A stretch of 64,000 nucleotides of DNA from Nonlabens antarcticus (GCF_015356755.1 NZ_JADFCO010000063.1:1-64000), one strand, 5' to 3'. Positions 42,175 through 52,668 are shown, counted from the first letter of the stretch. Translations and numbers: made by a program. Notes: a model not told the origin generated them from the letters alone.

Positions 42175-43443
42175 TTAATTTCCTAACTGTATTAAAATAT
42201 ATACTAACCCTACGATGACAACAGTTCCAAAAATTAGCATCACGAGTTTCCCGGTCTTTTTAGAACCTTTGAAATAGGTAATACCAAGTTTTACAATCAT
42301 ATTGCTTATGGTTGCTGTTATAATGACATTGGTGGCCAGCGTGAGTTTTTCTTCCAATGACCCAAATTTTGCCATACTGATAGTTATCGCATCCGTATCT
42401 GCCAATCCTGCAATTAGGGCTGAATAGTATAAACCGCTTTCGCCAAAAAATTGATTTCCATAAAAAACTGCAAACAGGATGACCACATAAATACCACCAA
42501 ACCCAAGAGCGTTCCAAATATTGAGCGGATTACCCAGATTGATAGCTGTTTTTGTGACATCTGTATTCTTTTTGATGAATAAGAGTGCGCTTATCAAGCA
42601 GATAAGGGTAAGAATAGTAAATGGAATGACTAAATTTAAAAGTATGGCACTATTGAAAATATAGGCCAGAATCGCAAGTCTGGGAAACATAATTGCGGAA
42701 GCTATAATGATACCCGCAGCATATTCTTTTGAAAGTTCTGGCGATTCTTTACTTCGCGAAGCATATATCCAAGCTACTGCGGTACTTGAAATCAATCCAC
42801 CTAAAATAGCAGTAAGCAGAATACCACGTTTAGAACCTACATATTTTACAAGAAAATAGCCGATGAAATTCAGAAAAGATACTATTACTATTATCGCTCC
42901 AATCTCAAAAGGGTTTAGCAAACCTTCTGGACCATAATCTTGATTTGGTAAGAAAGGCAAAATAAGAAGCGCAATAATTGAAAACTTAATAAAAGCAAAG
43001 AGCTCTTCAGAAGTAATATTCTTAATGAATGTATTAAAGGTCGTTTTCAATGATAACAGCGTAACCACGACTACTGCGGTCGCAACTGCTTCCTTATGCA
43101 AATGATTGGCAACCATAACACCCAAAATTAGCGTAGCGAACAAGGCCATATTGGTGGTAATACCAGTCATAATATGCTTTTGTACTATGGAAAGATGACT
43201 CAAAGACAGAAACAAAAGAAATGCTGCCGCAATGATAATGACCAACCAAGGTGTATAGGTTGTGGAAAGATTTCCCAATATAAAACCAATAATGGCAACA
43301 ATTGGGAAGGTTCTTATACCTGCAAAGCCTTGTTCTTCCTTCAATTTATCATATTCACGTTCCAACCCAAGAATAAGGCCAATGCCCAGACTGATGAGCA
43401 GTCCAAGGATGAAAGGGTTGATATTTTTAAAGGCCTCGGTCAT
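42175..43443 (-). CDS. MgtC/SapB-DUF4010 membrane protein
   Basis: 422 residues with about 13 hydrophobic segments. The start INPFILGLLISLGIGLILGLERE matches the MgtC N-terminal domain, and the C-terminal part (GLADTDAITISMAKFG) matches DUF4010. Proteins like this are of unknown function; MgtC itself works in magnesium limitation. It is complete. Confidence 0.85.
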   Translation of the reverse strand: MTEAFKNINPFILGLLISLGIGLILGLEREYDKLKEEQGFAGIRTFPIVAIIGFILGNLSTTYTPWLVIIIAAAFLLFLSLSHLSIVQKHIMTGITTNMALFATLILGVMVANHLHKEAVATAVVVVTLLSLKTTFNTFIKNITSEELFAFIKFSIIALLILPFLPNQDYGPEGLLNPFEIGAIIVIVSFLNFIGYFLVKYVGSKRGILLTAILGGLISSTAVAWIYASRSKESPELSKEYAAGIIIASAIMFPRLAILAYIFNSAILLNLVIPFTILTLICLISALLFIKKNTDVTKTAINLGNPLNIWNALGFGGIYVVILFAVFYGNQFFGESGLYYSALIAGLADTDAITISMAKFGSLEEKLTLATNVIITATISNMIVKLGITYFKGSKKTGKLVMLIFGTVVIVGLVYILIQLGN

Positions 43444-43478
43444 AACTACTTTTTTATTGCTTGGTAGGATTAAAATCG

Positions 43479-45824
43479 CTAACTGTTTGATACATTTCGT
43501 TCTATTTTTAAACTTTTACCGATGCACTTTTCTTGGATGATCTTTTTGCCACGTTTTGAAGCCGAGTCCATCTTTAAACTTAAATCTAATTTATTTTCTT
43601 TAAGACCAACCTCCAAAGGGTAACCCTCAACAACTAAACGCGCCATTACGTAGCACAAGCTGGATTCCGCACCTTGATTTATATTAATATTTTCTTTTTC
43701 AAGACCATCATAACAGGCACCATTAACAGGGTTGTACATAATTTGCTTGAGATGGTTATTGCCTAAAAACCAATTAAATGCGGTATGAAGCTGTTTGGAG
43801 TATTTCTTTTTATGGGTAACTTTACAGAATAGGTCCAATGAAAGAATGGTATAAGCCACCTCAATGGGTTGTTCGCCGTGAAAGGTACGTTTGTTTCTTT
43901 TGTGAAACCATCCGTCATTAGAAATGACTTTAATTTGCCCTTTCATAAAATATTGTGATAATAAAAAGTCAAAAGTAGTTTCGGCAACGTCCTTGTATTT
44001 TTTATTTTTTGTGATTAGCCAAGCATAAAAAAGCGCTTCTGGCAATATACTATTGGCATAGGTCAGGTAATCTTCAAACCATTCCCATTTTTTATCACTG
44101 GTAATATTAAAAATGCGCAAGAGCTCTTGGGCCAATGTATCTGCTAACTGATTATATTGGGTTTTAGGCTCATTTTCTTGATAATAATAAAGTCCTTTTA
44201 ATATAAAGCCAATGGCTCGTGGGGATTTGAAATCCGCTACATTTCGTATGACGTTTTTAAAACAGTTTTCTGCTTTGGCTACTAAACTTTTTGGCAGGTT
44301 TTCTGTATCAGACAATACATAGCCAAGTGCCCAAATGGCCCTGCCATTGGAATCTTCCAGGTTCACTTCGGTATTCTGATTGGTAAATTGCTTTTCATAA
44401 TCCACATAATTATAGAACAGTCCATCGTCCTGTTGGCAAAACACAATAAAGTCCATATAAATTTCAATGAGCCGCAGGACTTTGTCATTTCTTTTTTTCT
44501 TATAATACATAAGCATTGCTATAAGCGCCCTTGCATTATCATCAAGTGTATAACCAAAAGACGTATCCGGGACACTAAAATTTGAAAATTGAAGCATCCC
44601 AAAGTCAGTAGTCATATCTTCAATATGGTCTGTTTTTATGGGTGGTAAACTAAAATCCAAAGAATTATTATGTTGCAAATAATCCTGAAAAATATCGGAA
44701 TAGGAAATGGCTACATTTTCCCAACTAAAAGCACGCATTTTAAGAAAAGCATTTTTTCCCATTGATGTTGCTATTAGCGGTTGTTCCAACAAATCGATAA
44801 CAGCGTTACTAATTTCTATGGGATCTTCAAAATCATTCAATAAAATACCAGTACTGGAATCAAGGTATTCTTTAGAATGGGGAATAGGAGTTGATATAAC
44901 AGGGTTTCCGCAACTCATGGCATAAGCAAAAGTGCCGCTAACGGCCTGGTTGGGATCTTTAGATGAGAATAAGTAAACATCGGACAAGGATAGGTATTCC
45001 AACAATTTGGAAAGTTCCAAATATTCGTTTATAAAAATGACATGGTCTTTAATATCTAAATCATCGACTATTGTTAAAAGCGCATTTCTATATGTTTCGC
45101 CTTCTCTCTTTATTATATCAGGATGTGTTTTGCCTAAAACCAGATAAACTGTGTTAGGGAATTTTTGGAGTATTTTTGGCAATGCACGAAGGGCTGTTTC
45201 TATATTTTTATTCTCACTTAATAAACCAAATGTGGAGAGCACATTTTTATTTTGAAAGCCATATCTATTTTTAAGCCGTTGTTTTTCTTTCCATAGTACA
45301 ATATGGGTGCCATGGGGTATGACAGCTATTTTGTTAGTATCAATATGATAATCACTTTCTAGTATTTCTGCGGATTTATTGGTAAGAACGATCAGTTTCT
45401 CGGAAAGATCACCCAACGCTTGCACTATTTTAGTTCTTTTTTCATCTGGATAGGGTAGCACGGTATGAAACACACAAGAAATAGGGATGTCTAACTTTAG
45501 CAGAAAAGCCACTAAATGGCCACCGTAGTCACCTCCAAACAGCCCAAACTCGTGTTGTATACAAACCATTCCAATATCGTCCCTTTCATTTAACTTATTA
45601 GCTACTTTGAAAAAGGAACTTAACTCTTGGGCATCTATTTTATATTTAACTTCCTCTGGATAATCATTAGCGTCGCAGCACTCATTTTCCAGAGCACAAA
45701 CCTCGATCTCTATGGTTGAGCCAAAGCATCTTTTCAAAGCCCGTATCAAATCTTGTGAAAAAGTAGCAATACCGCACTCGCGTGGAGGATATGAGCATAC
45801 GAATAAAATTTTATGATTTTTCAT
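43479..45824 (-). CDS. Glycosyltransferase family 4 fused to a second glycoside-type domain
   Basis: 781 residues. The first ~390 are a GT-B glycosyltransferase: CSYPPRECGIATFSQDL at the start, HGTHIVLWKEKQRLK, STFGLLSENKNIETALRAL and the donor-site DPNQAVSGTFAYAMSCGNPVIS. The last ~380 are helical ((alpha/alpha)6-like) with FGYTLDDNARALIAMLMYY and NVNQGAESSLCYV, similar to glycoside hydrolase-like toroids. Its stop is 35 bases beyond the DUF4010 start. Its ATG overlaps the stop of the GH130 gene (ATGA), showing coupling. It probably builds a mannose-containing product. Confidence 0.8.
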   Translation of the reverse strand: MKNHKILFVCSYPPRECGIATFSQDLIRALKRCFGSTIEIEVCALENECCDANDYPEEVKYKIDAQELSSFFKVANKLNERDDIGMVCIQHEFGLFGGDYGGHLVAFLLKLDIPISCVFHTVLPYPDEKRTKIVQALGDLSEKLIVLTNKSAEILESDYHIDTNKIAVIPHGTHIVLWKEKQRLKNRYGFQNKNVLSTFGLLSENKNIETALRALPKILQKFPNTVYLVLGKTHPDIIKREGETYRNALLTIVDDLDIKDHVIFINEYLELSKLLEYLSLSDVYLFSSKDPNQAVSGTFAYAMSCGNPVISTPIPHSKEYLDSSTGILLNDFEDPIEISNAVIDLLEQPLIATSMGKNAFLKMRAFSWENVAISYSDIFQDYLQHNNSLDFSLPPIKTDHIEDMTTDFGMLQFSNFSVPDTSFGYTLDDNARALIAMLMYYKKKRNDKVLRLIEIYMDFIVFCQQDDGLFYNYVDYEKQFTNQNTEVNLEDSNGRAIWALGYVLSDTENLPKSLVAKAENCFKNVIRNVADFKSPRAIGFILKGLYYYQENEPKTQYNQLADTLAQELLRIFNITSDKKWEWFEDYLTYANSILPEALFYAWLITKNKKYKDVAETTFDFLLSQYFMKGQIKVISNDGWFHKRNKRTFHGEQPIEVAYTILSLDLFCKVTHKKKYSKQLHTAFNWFLGNNHLKQIMYNPVNGACYDGLEKENININQGAESSLCYVMARLVVEGYPLEVGLKENKLDLSLKMDSASKRGKKIIQEKCIGKSLKIERNVSNS

Positions 45825-46891
45825 GATATAGCTGTTTTTTTTAATTCATTCAATACTAGTTGTAGGCTTACTTTAGCTACCGCCGTATGTTTGTCGGCCG
45901 CTCCATAATATATATGAAGGTCGTCCCCGAACAATGCGGTCCCGGTAGGAAATACCACATGATCTACAACACCAAGCAGTTCCCATTCTTCGGTAGGGGA
46001 AAATAAGGGATAGGGCAATCGTCCAATTATTTTTATAGGGTCTTCAATATCCAGTAACGCAGCGGCGGCGTGATAGGTCTTTCCAATGTGGGTTTCACAA
46101 ACTCCGTGGTAAATCATCAGCCAACCATCCTTTGTTTCTATGGGAGGGCATCCGGCACCGAGATAATTCACTTCAAAATCGTAGAACGGATCCATAAGAA
46201 TATGATCGTGAAGGTTCTTTATATGATTTTCCCAAAATTCTTTGGTAAGGTTTTCCCACTTTTCAAACTGTACTATTTGTATTCCTGGCCATATACGGTG
46301 GAGCATTACAAATTTACCGTTGATTTTTTTGGGGAACAGGACAATGTCCTTATCCCTCAGATACCTATGTTTTTCATCTGCCAATCCAATTTGTGCAAAC
46401 AAGTTGTAGTAATAATAATACTTTGGATTCAATCTTTCCTGATTACAATGCTCCAAATGGTATTTATATTCTTTGTAGGTAATGAATGGTGTGATTATCC
46501 CCTTTTTCTCAAAATGTTTCAGGTCTTTTGAAGTTGCCAAAGCACCCATGGCATTGAACCCGTCATAAGCTGTATAAGTTAAATAATAGATATCTTCAAT
46601 TTTAACAATACGAGCATCTTCCACACCATGTTTTTCATAATCAAAATCACGAGTTATTAACGGGCTTGATTTCCTTTCTATGAGATCTAAATGCTCATTG
46701 GTTTTGGCATATCCAATGGTAGAGTAATTGCCATCTTCCACCGCACGGTAAAAGATATGCACCTCTTCACCTTCTTGAAATATTCCAGGGTTTAAAACCC
46801 CATTGCTCTCAAATTTCAATTTAGTGGGACTGAGCAGTATCCCTTTTTTCTCTATGGGTATTCTGGTATTAATTTGATGTGTATGTTCCAT
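45821..46891 (-). CDS. GH130 glycosidase / mannoside phosphorylase
   Basis: 356 residues. Beta-propeller enzyme with HIFYRAVEDGNYSTIGYAKTNE and the HGVEDARIVKIEDIYYLTYTAYDG block carrying the GH130 Asp, later GAGCPPIETKDGWLMIYHGV. GH130 members phosphorolyse or hydrolyse mannosides, typically beta-1,2 or beta-1,4. Which linkage cannot be told. Coupled to the glycosyltransferase by a 4-base overlap. Confidence 0.88.
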   Translation of the reverse strand: MEHTHQINTRIPIEKKGILLSPTKLKFESNGVLNPGIFQEGEEVHIFYRAVEDGNYSTIGYAKTNEHLDLIERKSSPLITRDFDYEKHGVEDARIVKIEDIYYLTYTAYDGFNAMGALATSKDLKHFEKKGIITPFITYKEYKYHLEHCNQERLNPKYYYYYNLFAQIGLADEKHRYLRDKDIVLFPKKINGKFVMLHRIWPGIQIVQFEKWENLTKEFWENHIKNLHDHILMDPFYDFEVNYLGAGCPPIETKDGWLMIYHGVCETHIGKTYHAAAALLDIEDPIKIIGRLPYPLFSPTEEWELLGVVDHVVFPTGTALFGDDLHIYYGAADKHTAVAKVSLQLVLNELKKTAIS

Positions 46892-46901
46892 ATTGTAATA
46901 T

Positions 46902-47252
46902 TTATTTGGGGTCTTCCCTGTTGTATTTGTCCTTTAGCCTGACAATATCGTTTTCATCAAAATTTCCAAAAGCAATTTCAAGTACACTTACAGAAGAATC
47001 AGATGTTTTTATTTGATGTACGGTTTCCTTCGGGATAAAAAATTCGTCCCCTTTATGGCCAACTTTGGTATTGTCGCCAATTACGAAAGTTCCCGTTCCA
47101 TCTATTACTCTCCAGAATTCTTCCCTGTTATGGTGAAACTGTAGACTTAGCTCTTCGTTTGGATTAACCGTAAGTATTTTTACGGTGCTAATCTCGTTAT
47201 GGGTAAAGCGTTCAAAGTTTCCCCAAGGTCTTTCCTCTATGTATGTTTTCAT
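46902..47252 (-). CDS. Cupin, mannose-6-phosphate isomerase type
   Basis: 116 residues. Opening EERPWGNFERFTHNE and QFHHNREEFWRVIDGTGTFVIGD, with FFIPKETVHQIK, are the type II phosphomannose isomerase cupin signature; the metal ligands are in QFHHNREEFW and VHQ. It may interconvert fructose 6-phosphate and mannose 6-phosphate. It is smaller than bifunctional PMI-GMP enzymes. It is 10 bases upstream of the GH130 gene and 11 bases after phosphofructokinase, so it links glycolysis to mannoside metabolism. Confidence 0.82.
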   Translation of the reverse strand: MKTYIEERPWGNFERFTHNEISTVKILTVNPNEELSLQFHHNREEFWRVIDGTGTFVIGDNTKVGHKGDEFFIPKETVHQIKTSDSSVSVLEIAFGNFDENDIVRLKDKYNREDPK

Positions 47253-47263
47253 TTTTCTCGTTT

Positions 47264-48238
47264 TTATTTTCCAAATAGTTCTAAGAGTTCGTGCAATTCT
47301 TTATTGACCTGATGTTGTTTGACCACTTCATTAAAAGGGGTTAAGTGCAATTGATTGTTTAAAATCCCGACCATTACATTCTTTTTACTTTGTAAAAGTG
47401 ATTTTACGGCTTCCACCCCAAGCCTAATACCCAACATCCTATCTAAAGCAGAAGGATTTCCACCTCGCTGAACGTGCCCAAGCCTCGTAATTCGTATATC
47501 GACATTGGGATTGACTTCCTTTATTTTTGAGGAAACCAGTTCAGCGCCTATTTCATCACCTTCAGAAACCACGACAAGAAAAGCATCTTCGCTATCGTAA
47601 TTTTTAATCTTGTCCAATAGGTAAATAAAATCTTTTGCACTTTCAGGAATTAGTATGGCATCTGCACCTACCATTAATCCCGAATGAATAGCGATGTAGC
47701 CTGAATCCCTTCCCATTACTTCAACAATAAATACGCGGTTATGAGATTCGGCAGTGTCCTTTATTTTATCAATATTTTCAATAGCCGTGTTTACTGCGGA
47801 ATCAAAACCAAGGGTATAATCAGTACCAGATATATCGTTGTCAATAGTCCCGGGAATACCAATGAATGGGATGTCGCATATTTCTGAAAAAGCCAATAAA
47901 CCTTTAAAAGTGCCATCGCCACCAATAGCAATTAAAGCATCTATGTTGTTTGCTTTTAGAGTTTGCAATGCTTTTTTACGGCCCTCTAATTCCAGAAATC
48001 GTTTGCTTCTTGCTGTTTTTAGAATGGTACCGCCTTTTTGGGTTATTTTTTTTAGTTCGTGTGATGCTAATGGAACCAAATCACCGTCTATCAACCCTTC
48101 ATACCCTTTTCGAAAACCACTTACTTTTATACCCTTTACTTCAGCGGATTTTGCAATGGCGTACAATGCAGCGTTCATTCCAGGACTGTCGCCTCCTGAA
48201 GTAAATACGCCTATATGTTTAATTTTATTAGTGCTCAT
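47264..48238 (-). CDS. pfkA: 6-phosphofructokinase
   Basis: 324 residues from ATG 48238, which overlaps the hydrolase stop by 11 bases; a TTG further upstream is unlikely. ATP-binding GVFTSGGDSPGMNAAL, GGDGTFKG, catalytic PGTIDNDISGTDYTLGF, and VEVMGRDSGYIAIHSGL are all present, with the GHVQRGGNPSALDRMLG block late. This is the ATP-dependent PfkA family; GGDGTF with GTIDND marks ATP use. It phosphorylates fructose 6-phosphate. Confidence 0.93.
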   Translation of the reverse strand: MSTNKIKHIGVFTSGGDSPGMNAALYAIAKSAEVKGIKVSGFRKGYEGLIDGDLVPLASHELKKITQKGGTILKTARSKRFLELEGRKKALQTLKANNIDALIAIGGDGTFKGLLAFSEICDIPFIGIPGTIDNDISGTDYTLGFDSAVNTAIENIDKIKDTAESHNRVFIVEVMGRDSGYIAIHSGLMVGADAILIPESAKDFIYLLDKIKNYDSEDAFLVVVSEGDEIGAELVSSKIKEVNPNVDIRITRLGHVQRGGNPSALDRMLGIRLGVEAVKSLLQSKKNVMVGILNNQLHLTPFNEVVKQHQVNKELHELLELFGK

Positions 48239-49145
48239 TAGATATGGTTTTTTGTAATTTTTTATCTGAAATAGTAAAATCTTGAATTGTGTTCCAAACA
48301 AATTCTGCTTCTTTCAGAAAGAACTGATGGTCTCCTTCAGATGAAGTAATTAGTTGTGCGTTTTTAAATTCCTTTGATAATTTTAAGGCATTTTCTAAAG
48401 GTGCAGTGGTGTCTTTTTCTCCGTGAATAAAAAGCACGTCTTTATCCTTAATTTTCTTTGCAATCGCATATAAATCTGTTTTCAAGATGACCTTTGTAAG
48501 TGAATAATAATAACTCTGCCAATGATGCTTTTTTGCATCTTCATAAACATCATCTGTGAGGTTGTCAGGTTTGAATGCACTCGACATAAAAATGGGATGA
48601 ATCATACAAATGTATTTCGAGAATTTGCTTGTTGAAATCCTATCCACAAAGGAATGGGATGACATAATTTCTTTAAACTCATCAGCGTTCTTATAAACAG
48701 GTATGCTTATAAAAATTCCTGCCTTGAACCAAGTTGGTTGCTTTTCCAATAGTGCCAATGAAATCATAGCTCCCATAGAATGTCCCGCAATAATTGTTTT
48801 GCCATCATTGAATTCTTCTTTGTTTAAAATTAATTCAAGGGCTTGCAATTGTATTGAAAGGGAATAATCACTTTGTGGTTTTGGCGAATCACCAAAACCT
48901 AGCAGGTCGACTAAAAGTAGCTTATGTGTAGTTGTAATACTTTCTAAATTGCGTTTCCAATAATGCAATGAGCCTGTTAAACCGTGCAACAAAACAAGTT
49001 TGTTTTCTCCAGAGCCTATTATTTCATAATTCAACAGTGTTTCTTTGGCATCATAAGCTGGTTGCTTACCAATTTTGTAATGCTGATAGCTTGCTATAGC
49101 TACAACAGGAAGAATGAACACTATGGATATGAGTAGTAATGTCAT
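48228..49145 (-). CDS. Alpha/beta hydrolase
   Basis: 305 residues. One N-terminal membrane anchor (MTLLLISIVFILPVVAIAS). Nucleophile elbow GHSMGA (serine about 123), oxyanion-site HGLTGS near 54-59 and HGEKDTTAPL with the acid Asp, then a C-terminal histidine in GDHQFF. A lipase/esterase-like fold with unknown substrate. It overlaps phosphofructokinase by 11 bases and the symporter by 4. Confidence 0.8.
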   Translation of the reverse strand: MTLLLISIVFILPVVAIASYQHYKIGKQPAYDAKETLLNYEIIGSGENKLVLLHGLTGSLHYWKRNLESITTTHKLLLVDLLGFGDSPKPQSDYSLSIQLQALELILNKEEFNDGKTIIAGHSMGAMISLALLEKQPTWFKAGIFISIPVYKNADEFKEIMSSHSFVDRISTSKFSKYICMIHPIFMSSAFKPDNLTDDVYEDAKKHHWQSYYYSLTKVILKTDLYAIAKKIKDKDVLFIHGEKDTTAPLENALKLSKEFKNAQLITSSEGDHQFFLKEAEFVWNTIQDFTISDKKLQKTISNEH

Positions 49146-50500
49146 TGTTTTGAAATTGATTTATTATCCGTTTTCTCACTAACCAAGATTGGGGTTTTAC
49201 CATAGTATCTATTGAAAACCATACAGGCAGTCAAATCACCAGTTACATTTACCGCAGTCCTAAACATCCCCAAGAGTCTCTCTACACCAATAATAATAAT
49301 GATGCCTTCAGCGGGTATGCCGACACTTCCCAAAACAGAAGCGAGTATAACCACACCGCCTCCAGGAATGGCTGGTGTGCCAATGGAAGCAGCTACTATG
49401 GTTACGATGACCACTATAATATTGAGTAAGCTCATTTCCAGTCCATAGGCTTGGGCTATAAAAAGAGTCGTTATAGTTTGATAGAGCGCCGTTCCATCCA
49501 TATTGACGGTTGCGCCAATAGGTATAATAAAATTGCTAATGCTCTTATCCACTTTCAGTTCTTCTTCCGCTGTTTTTAGTGACAAGGGCATTACAGCCGC
49601 AGAGCTCGTGGTTGAAAAGGCCAATAGTTGAACATCCCTTATTTTTTTTAGGAAATGCAATGGGTTTGTTTTTCCAAGAAGGACAACCAGTCCTAAATAG
49701 AAAAACACCAGTAACAATAGACCGAGTAACACCACCACAACATAGTAGGCTAGACCTGACAGAGAGCTCAAGCCAACACTAGAGGTAAGCTGTGCCATAA
49801 GCCCAAAAACAGCAACAGGTACTAACAACATAGACCATTTCACTACCGTCATACAGACTTCTTGAATGGCACTTAAGAGTATCTTTACTGGGCGCAATAA
49901 TGCTGCATTAAGTGAGAGCACAGCCACACCAATAATAATTGTAAAAATCACGATACTTAACATATCGGCATTTACCATAGACGCCAAAGGGTTTTCGGGA
50001 AGCAGGTTTGAAATGGCATCTGGAATATTTTCAAGCCCAAAAGAAAGTTCGGTATCCTCCGTAGAGGTGGTCATTATTTCGTTATGTTCGGATAGCGATT
50101 GTTGATGCAAAAAACGACCAGGTCTAAAAAGTTGTGATAGTATAACACCGAGACTTACCGAAACTATGGTAGTGCCCAGAAAATATAATAATACGCCACC
50201 ACCTAATTTTTTCAAACTATCCTTGTCATTACTGGCGATTCCTGTGATGATTGAAGCCACAATCAATGGAATCATAATCATTTGAACCAGCTTTAGAAAG
50301 AGTACGCCTGGCAATGCCAGCCAATTTCCTAAACCATCAGCTGTTTCTTTGGTAATCCAACCATTATGAGGACTTAACAACAACCCAAATCCAACACCTA
50401 AAAACAAGGCAATAATAACCTTAAGCCATAAGCGGCTTTCTACCAGTTTTACCAGATAGTGATTTAGTGACTTAAGTGATTTTACTTCTGTTTCGAACAT
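49142..50500 (-). CDS. Dicarboxylate/amino acid:cation symporter (DAACS, GltP type)
   Basis: 452 residues, about eight membrane helices plus re-entrant loops. Substrate/cation motifs are visible: STTSSAAVMPLS, PIGATVNMDGTALYQ and AIPGGGVVILASVLG, the DAACS set. Moves dicarboxylates, glutamate or aspartate with sodium or protons. It overlaps the hydrolase gene (ATGA). Confidence 0.9.
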   Translation of the reverse strand: MFETEVKSLKSLNHYLVKLVESRLWLKVIIALFLGVGFGLLLSPHNGWITKETADGLGNWLALPGVLFLKLVQMIMIPLIVASIITGIASNDKDSLKKLGGGVLLYFLGTTIVSVSLGVILSQLFRPGRFLHQQSLSEHNEIMTTSTEDTELSFGLENIPDAISNLLPENPLASMVNADMLSIVIFTIIIGVAVLSLNAALLRPVKILLSAIQEVCMTVVKWSMLLVPVAVFGLMAQLTSSVGLSSLSGLAYYVVVVLLGLLLLVFFYLGLVVLLGKTNPLHFLKKIRDVQLLAFSTTSSAAVMPLSLKTAEEELKVDKSISNFIIPIGATVNMDGTALYQTITTLFIAQAYGLEMSLLNIIVVIVTIVAASIGTPAIPGGGVVILASVLGSVGIPAEGIIIIIGVERLLGMFRTAVNVTGDLTACMVFNRYYGKTPILVSEKTDNKSISKQ

Positions 50501-50511
50501 TCTTTATTTTG

Positions 50512-51573
50512 TTATGCAATACTAATTTTATGGTCTAAATAAACTTTTTGAACGGATTGTAATACTTCCACACCTTCACCGAAGGGCTTTTGAAACGCCT
50601 TTCTTCCCATAATCAGCCCAGAACCGCCAGCTCTTTTATTAATTACTGCTGTAGTAATCGCTTCCACTAAATCAGACTCTCCTTTAGAGCCACCACCGGA
50701 ATTAATTAATCCGATCTTCCCCATATAGCAATTAGCCACTTGCAACCTGCATAGGTCAATGGGATGTTTTGTTGTCAGCGTTTCATACATTTCATCATCA
50801 TATTTTCCAAATCCTATCTCCCTAAAACCAAAATTGTTTGTTGGCAATTTTTGTTTGATGATATCAGCTTGAATAGTAACACCCAAATGATTGGCCTGTC
50901 CAGTTACATCGGCAGCGGCGTGATAATCTTCTTTTTCGGTTTTAAAAGCTTCGTTTCGGGTATAGCACCATAAAATGGTAGCCATACCTAAATTATGGGC
51001 TTCTTCAAAAGCTTCAGCTATTTCTTTAAGCTGTCTGTTACTTTCTTCGGAACCAAAATAGATAGTTGCACCGACGGCAACTGCTCCCATATCCCACGCA
51101 GCTTTTACTTTGCCAAATAAGGTTTGGTCATATTTATTGGGATAGGTAAGTAGTTCGTTGTGGTTAATCTTTACGATAAAGGGAATTTTATGGGCATATT
51201 TTCTAGCGTTCAATCCCAATACACCAAAGGTGGAAGCCACGCCATTACAACCTGCTTCCATCGCTAATTTTATAATATTCTCTGGGTCAAAATAATCCGG
51301 ATTTTTATAGAAAGAAAAAGCTGCACTATGCTCGATACCTTGGTCTACAGGCAGGATGCTCAAGTAGCCTGTACCACCAAGATTTCCGTGGTTATACAAT
51401 TGTGAAAGACTTCGTAGTACCTGCGGATTTCTATTACTTTGAGTAAATACCCTGTCTAGGCTTGTCTTACTAGGTGTTTGCAATTCGTCCTTGGTTATTT
51501 TTTCACAAACGTGATTCAAATAGAAGGACGCTTTTTCACCTAATAGTTCTGTAATATTTATATTTGTTTTCAT
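50512..51573 (-). CDS. Class I fructose-bisphosphate aldolase (DhnA/archaeal type)
   Basis: 353 residues. [15 protein letters not shown] (about 75-89) and [16 protein letters not shown] with the lysine-rich active region, then [13 protein letters not shown] and [17 protein letters not shown], define the DhnA-type class I aldolase, most common in archaea and as a second aldolase in bacteria. It splits fructose 1,6-bisphosphate through a Schiff base. It lies 11 bases from the GAPDH gene, so both glycolytic enzymes are co-expressed. Confidence 0.9.
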   Translation of the reverse strand: MKTNINITELLGEKASFYLNHVCEKITKDELQTPSKTSLDRVFTQSNRNPQVLRSLSQLYNHGNLGGTGYLSILPVDQGIEHSAAFSFYKNPDYFDPENIIKLAMEAGCNGVASTFGVLGLNARKYAHKIPFIVKINHNELLTYPNKYDQTLFGKVKAAWDMGAVAVGATIYFGSEESNRQLKEIAEAFEEAHNLGMATILWCYTRNEAFKTEKEDYHAAADVTGQANHLGVTIQADIIKQKLPTNNFGFREIGFGKYDDEMYETLTTKHPIDLCRLQVANCYMGKIGLINSGGGSKGESDLVEAITTAVINKRAGGSGLIMGRKAFQKPFGEGVEVLQSVQKVYLDHKISIA

Positions 51574-51584
51574 TGGAATAAGAT

Positions 51585-52598
51585 TTAATGAATTCCTAAA
51601 CTTTCATTTGTTTTGGCGATGGATTTGGCACCATCTGTTTCAATTCCAGTAAGTGCTCTGATGGCATCAATCGTTTCTGGGATTACAATGGCTTGGTTAT
51701 CGACCACGTAGGCATAAAAAAGTTCATCTCCCACTACCTTCAGCATATCTTCCCAAAGGGCTACTTCGTACATATCGCCCCAAGGTCTTCCCATATCCAA
51801 GAACATTTCTTTAATGGTGTTGTTTGAAACCAGGCCTTGGTCATATTGAATTAGTTTGATACGACTAGACGTTTTAAAAGCATTTAAGACTTCTTCTTTC
51901 GAGACTTGCTTTTTTAACTTCACGTTCCAATAGTGCATATGGCTTAATGTTTCTGGAACTTTTACTGCGGAAGTGATGACGTCCAAATCAGGATCTACGC
52001 TTTTAGCGTCAGGACCTTGATGGCTTGGAATATCTCTTTCTGGAAGCATTGTGTTCATAATTCCGCCCAAATGACTTTCCCAAGGATCTGTTGCTCTTCT
52101 TAAAAGTGTTCCTCTGGCATAATCCAATAAATCGGCTCTTTTTAAAGCGGTCAACGTCCTTAAAATAGAAGTGGTGTTGCAAGAAACAACTCTTGTAGCA
52201 TCTAGATTTAGAGCTGATTGATAATTGTTTTCAGCACTAAAGGAATGGCCTGTTGTTTCGTGTTTTTCGCCTCCGTGCAAAATAAATTTGATGTTTTGTT
52301 CTTTATAAATTGCGACATTTTGAGCCGCAATCTTTTTAGGGGTACAGTCCACGACGAGATCTGATTTTTTCAACAGGTCGTGCATATCGCCTTTTACTGA
52401 AATACCTTCGGATTTCATTTTATCAGTTGCTTCTGGGGTGGCTGCATAGATATCGTACTCTTTTCTCACGGCATTTTGAATGCGCCAATCGCTAATGATA
52501 TCGCACACGCCCGAAAGCTTCATATCGTCCTGTAGATTGATGGCATCGGCCACTCTTTTTCCAATGACTCCGTATCCTATAACTGCTATATTTTTCAT
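51585..52598 (-). CDS. Type II glyceraldehyde-3-phosphate dehydrogenase (archaeal type)
   Basis: 337 residues. NAD(P)-binding IGYGVIGKR at the start, and active-site C140 in [13 protein letters not shown]; the SHLGGIMN and [12 protein letters not shown] segments mark the type II (archaeal-like) enzyme rather than bacterial GapA. It converts glyceraldehyde 3-phosphate to 1,3-bisphosphoglycerate. Archaeal-like glycolytic enzymes are unusual in Bacteroidetes core genomes, so transfer is likely. Confidence 0.9.
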   Translation of the reverse strand: MKNIAVIGYGVIGKRVADAINLQDDMKLSGVCDIISDWRIQNAVRKEYDIYAATPEATDKMKSEGISVKGDMHDLLKKSDLVVDCTPKKIAAQNVAIYKEQNIKFILHGGEKHETTGHSFSAENNYQSALNLDATRVVSCNTTSILRTLTALKRADLLDYARGTLLRRATDPWESHLGGIMNTMLPERDIPSHQGPDAKSVDPDLDVITSAVKVPETLSHMHYWNVKLKKQVSKEEVLNAFKTSSRIKLIQYDQGLVSNNTIKEMFLDMGRPWGDMYEVALWEDMLKVVGDELFYAYVVDNQAIVIPETIDAIRALTGIETDGAKSIAKTNESLGIH

Positions 52599-52668
52599 TT
52601 TCTAGTTTATAAATATGTTGTTGAATAAATCTTAACTTTTTCTTTTACTCCGAGTTTTAATCAGGTTT

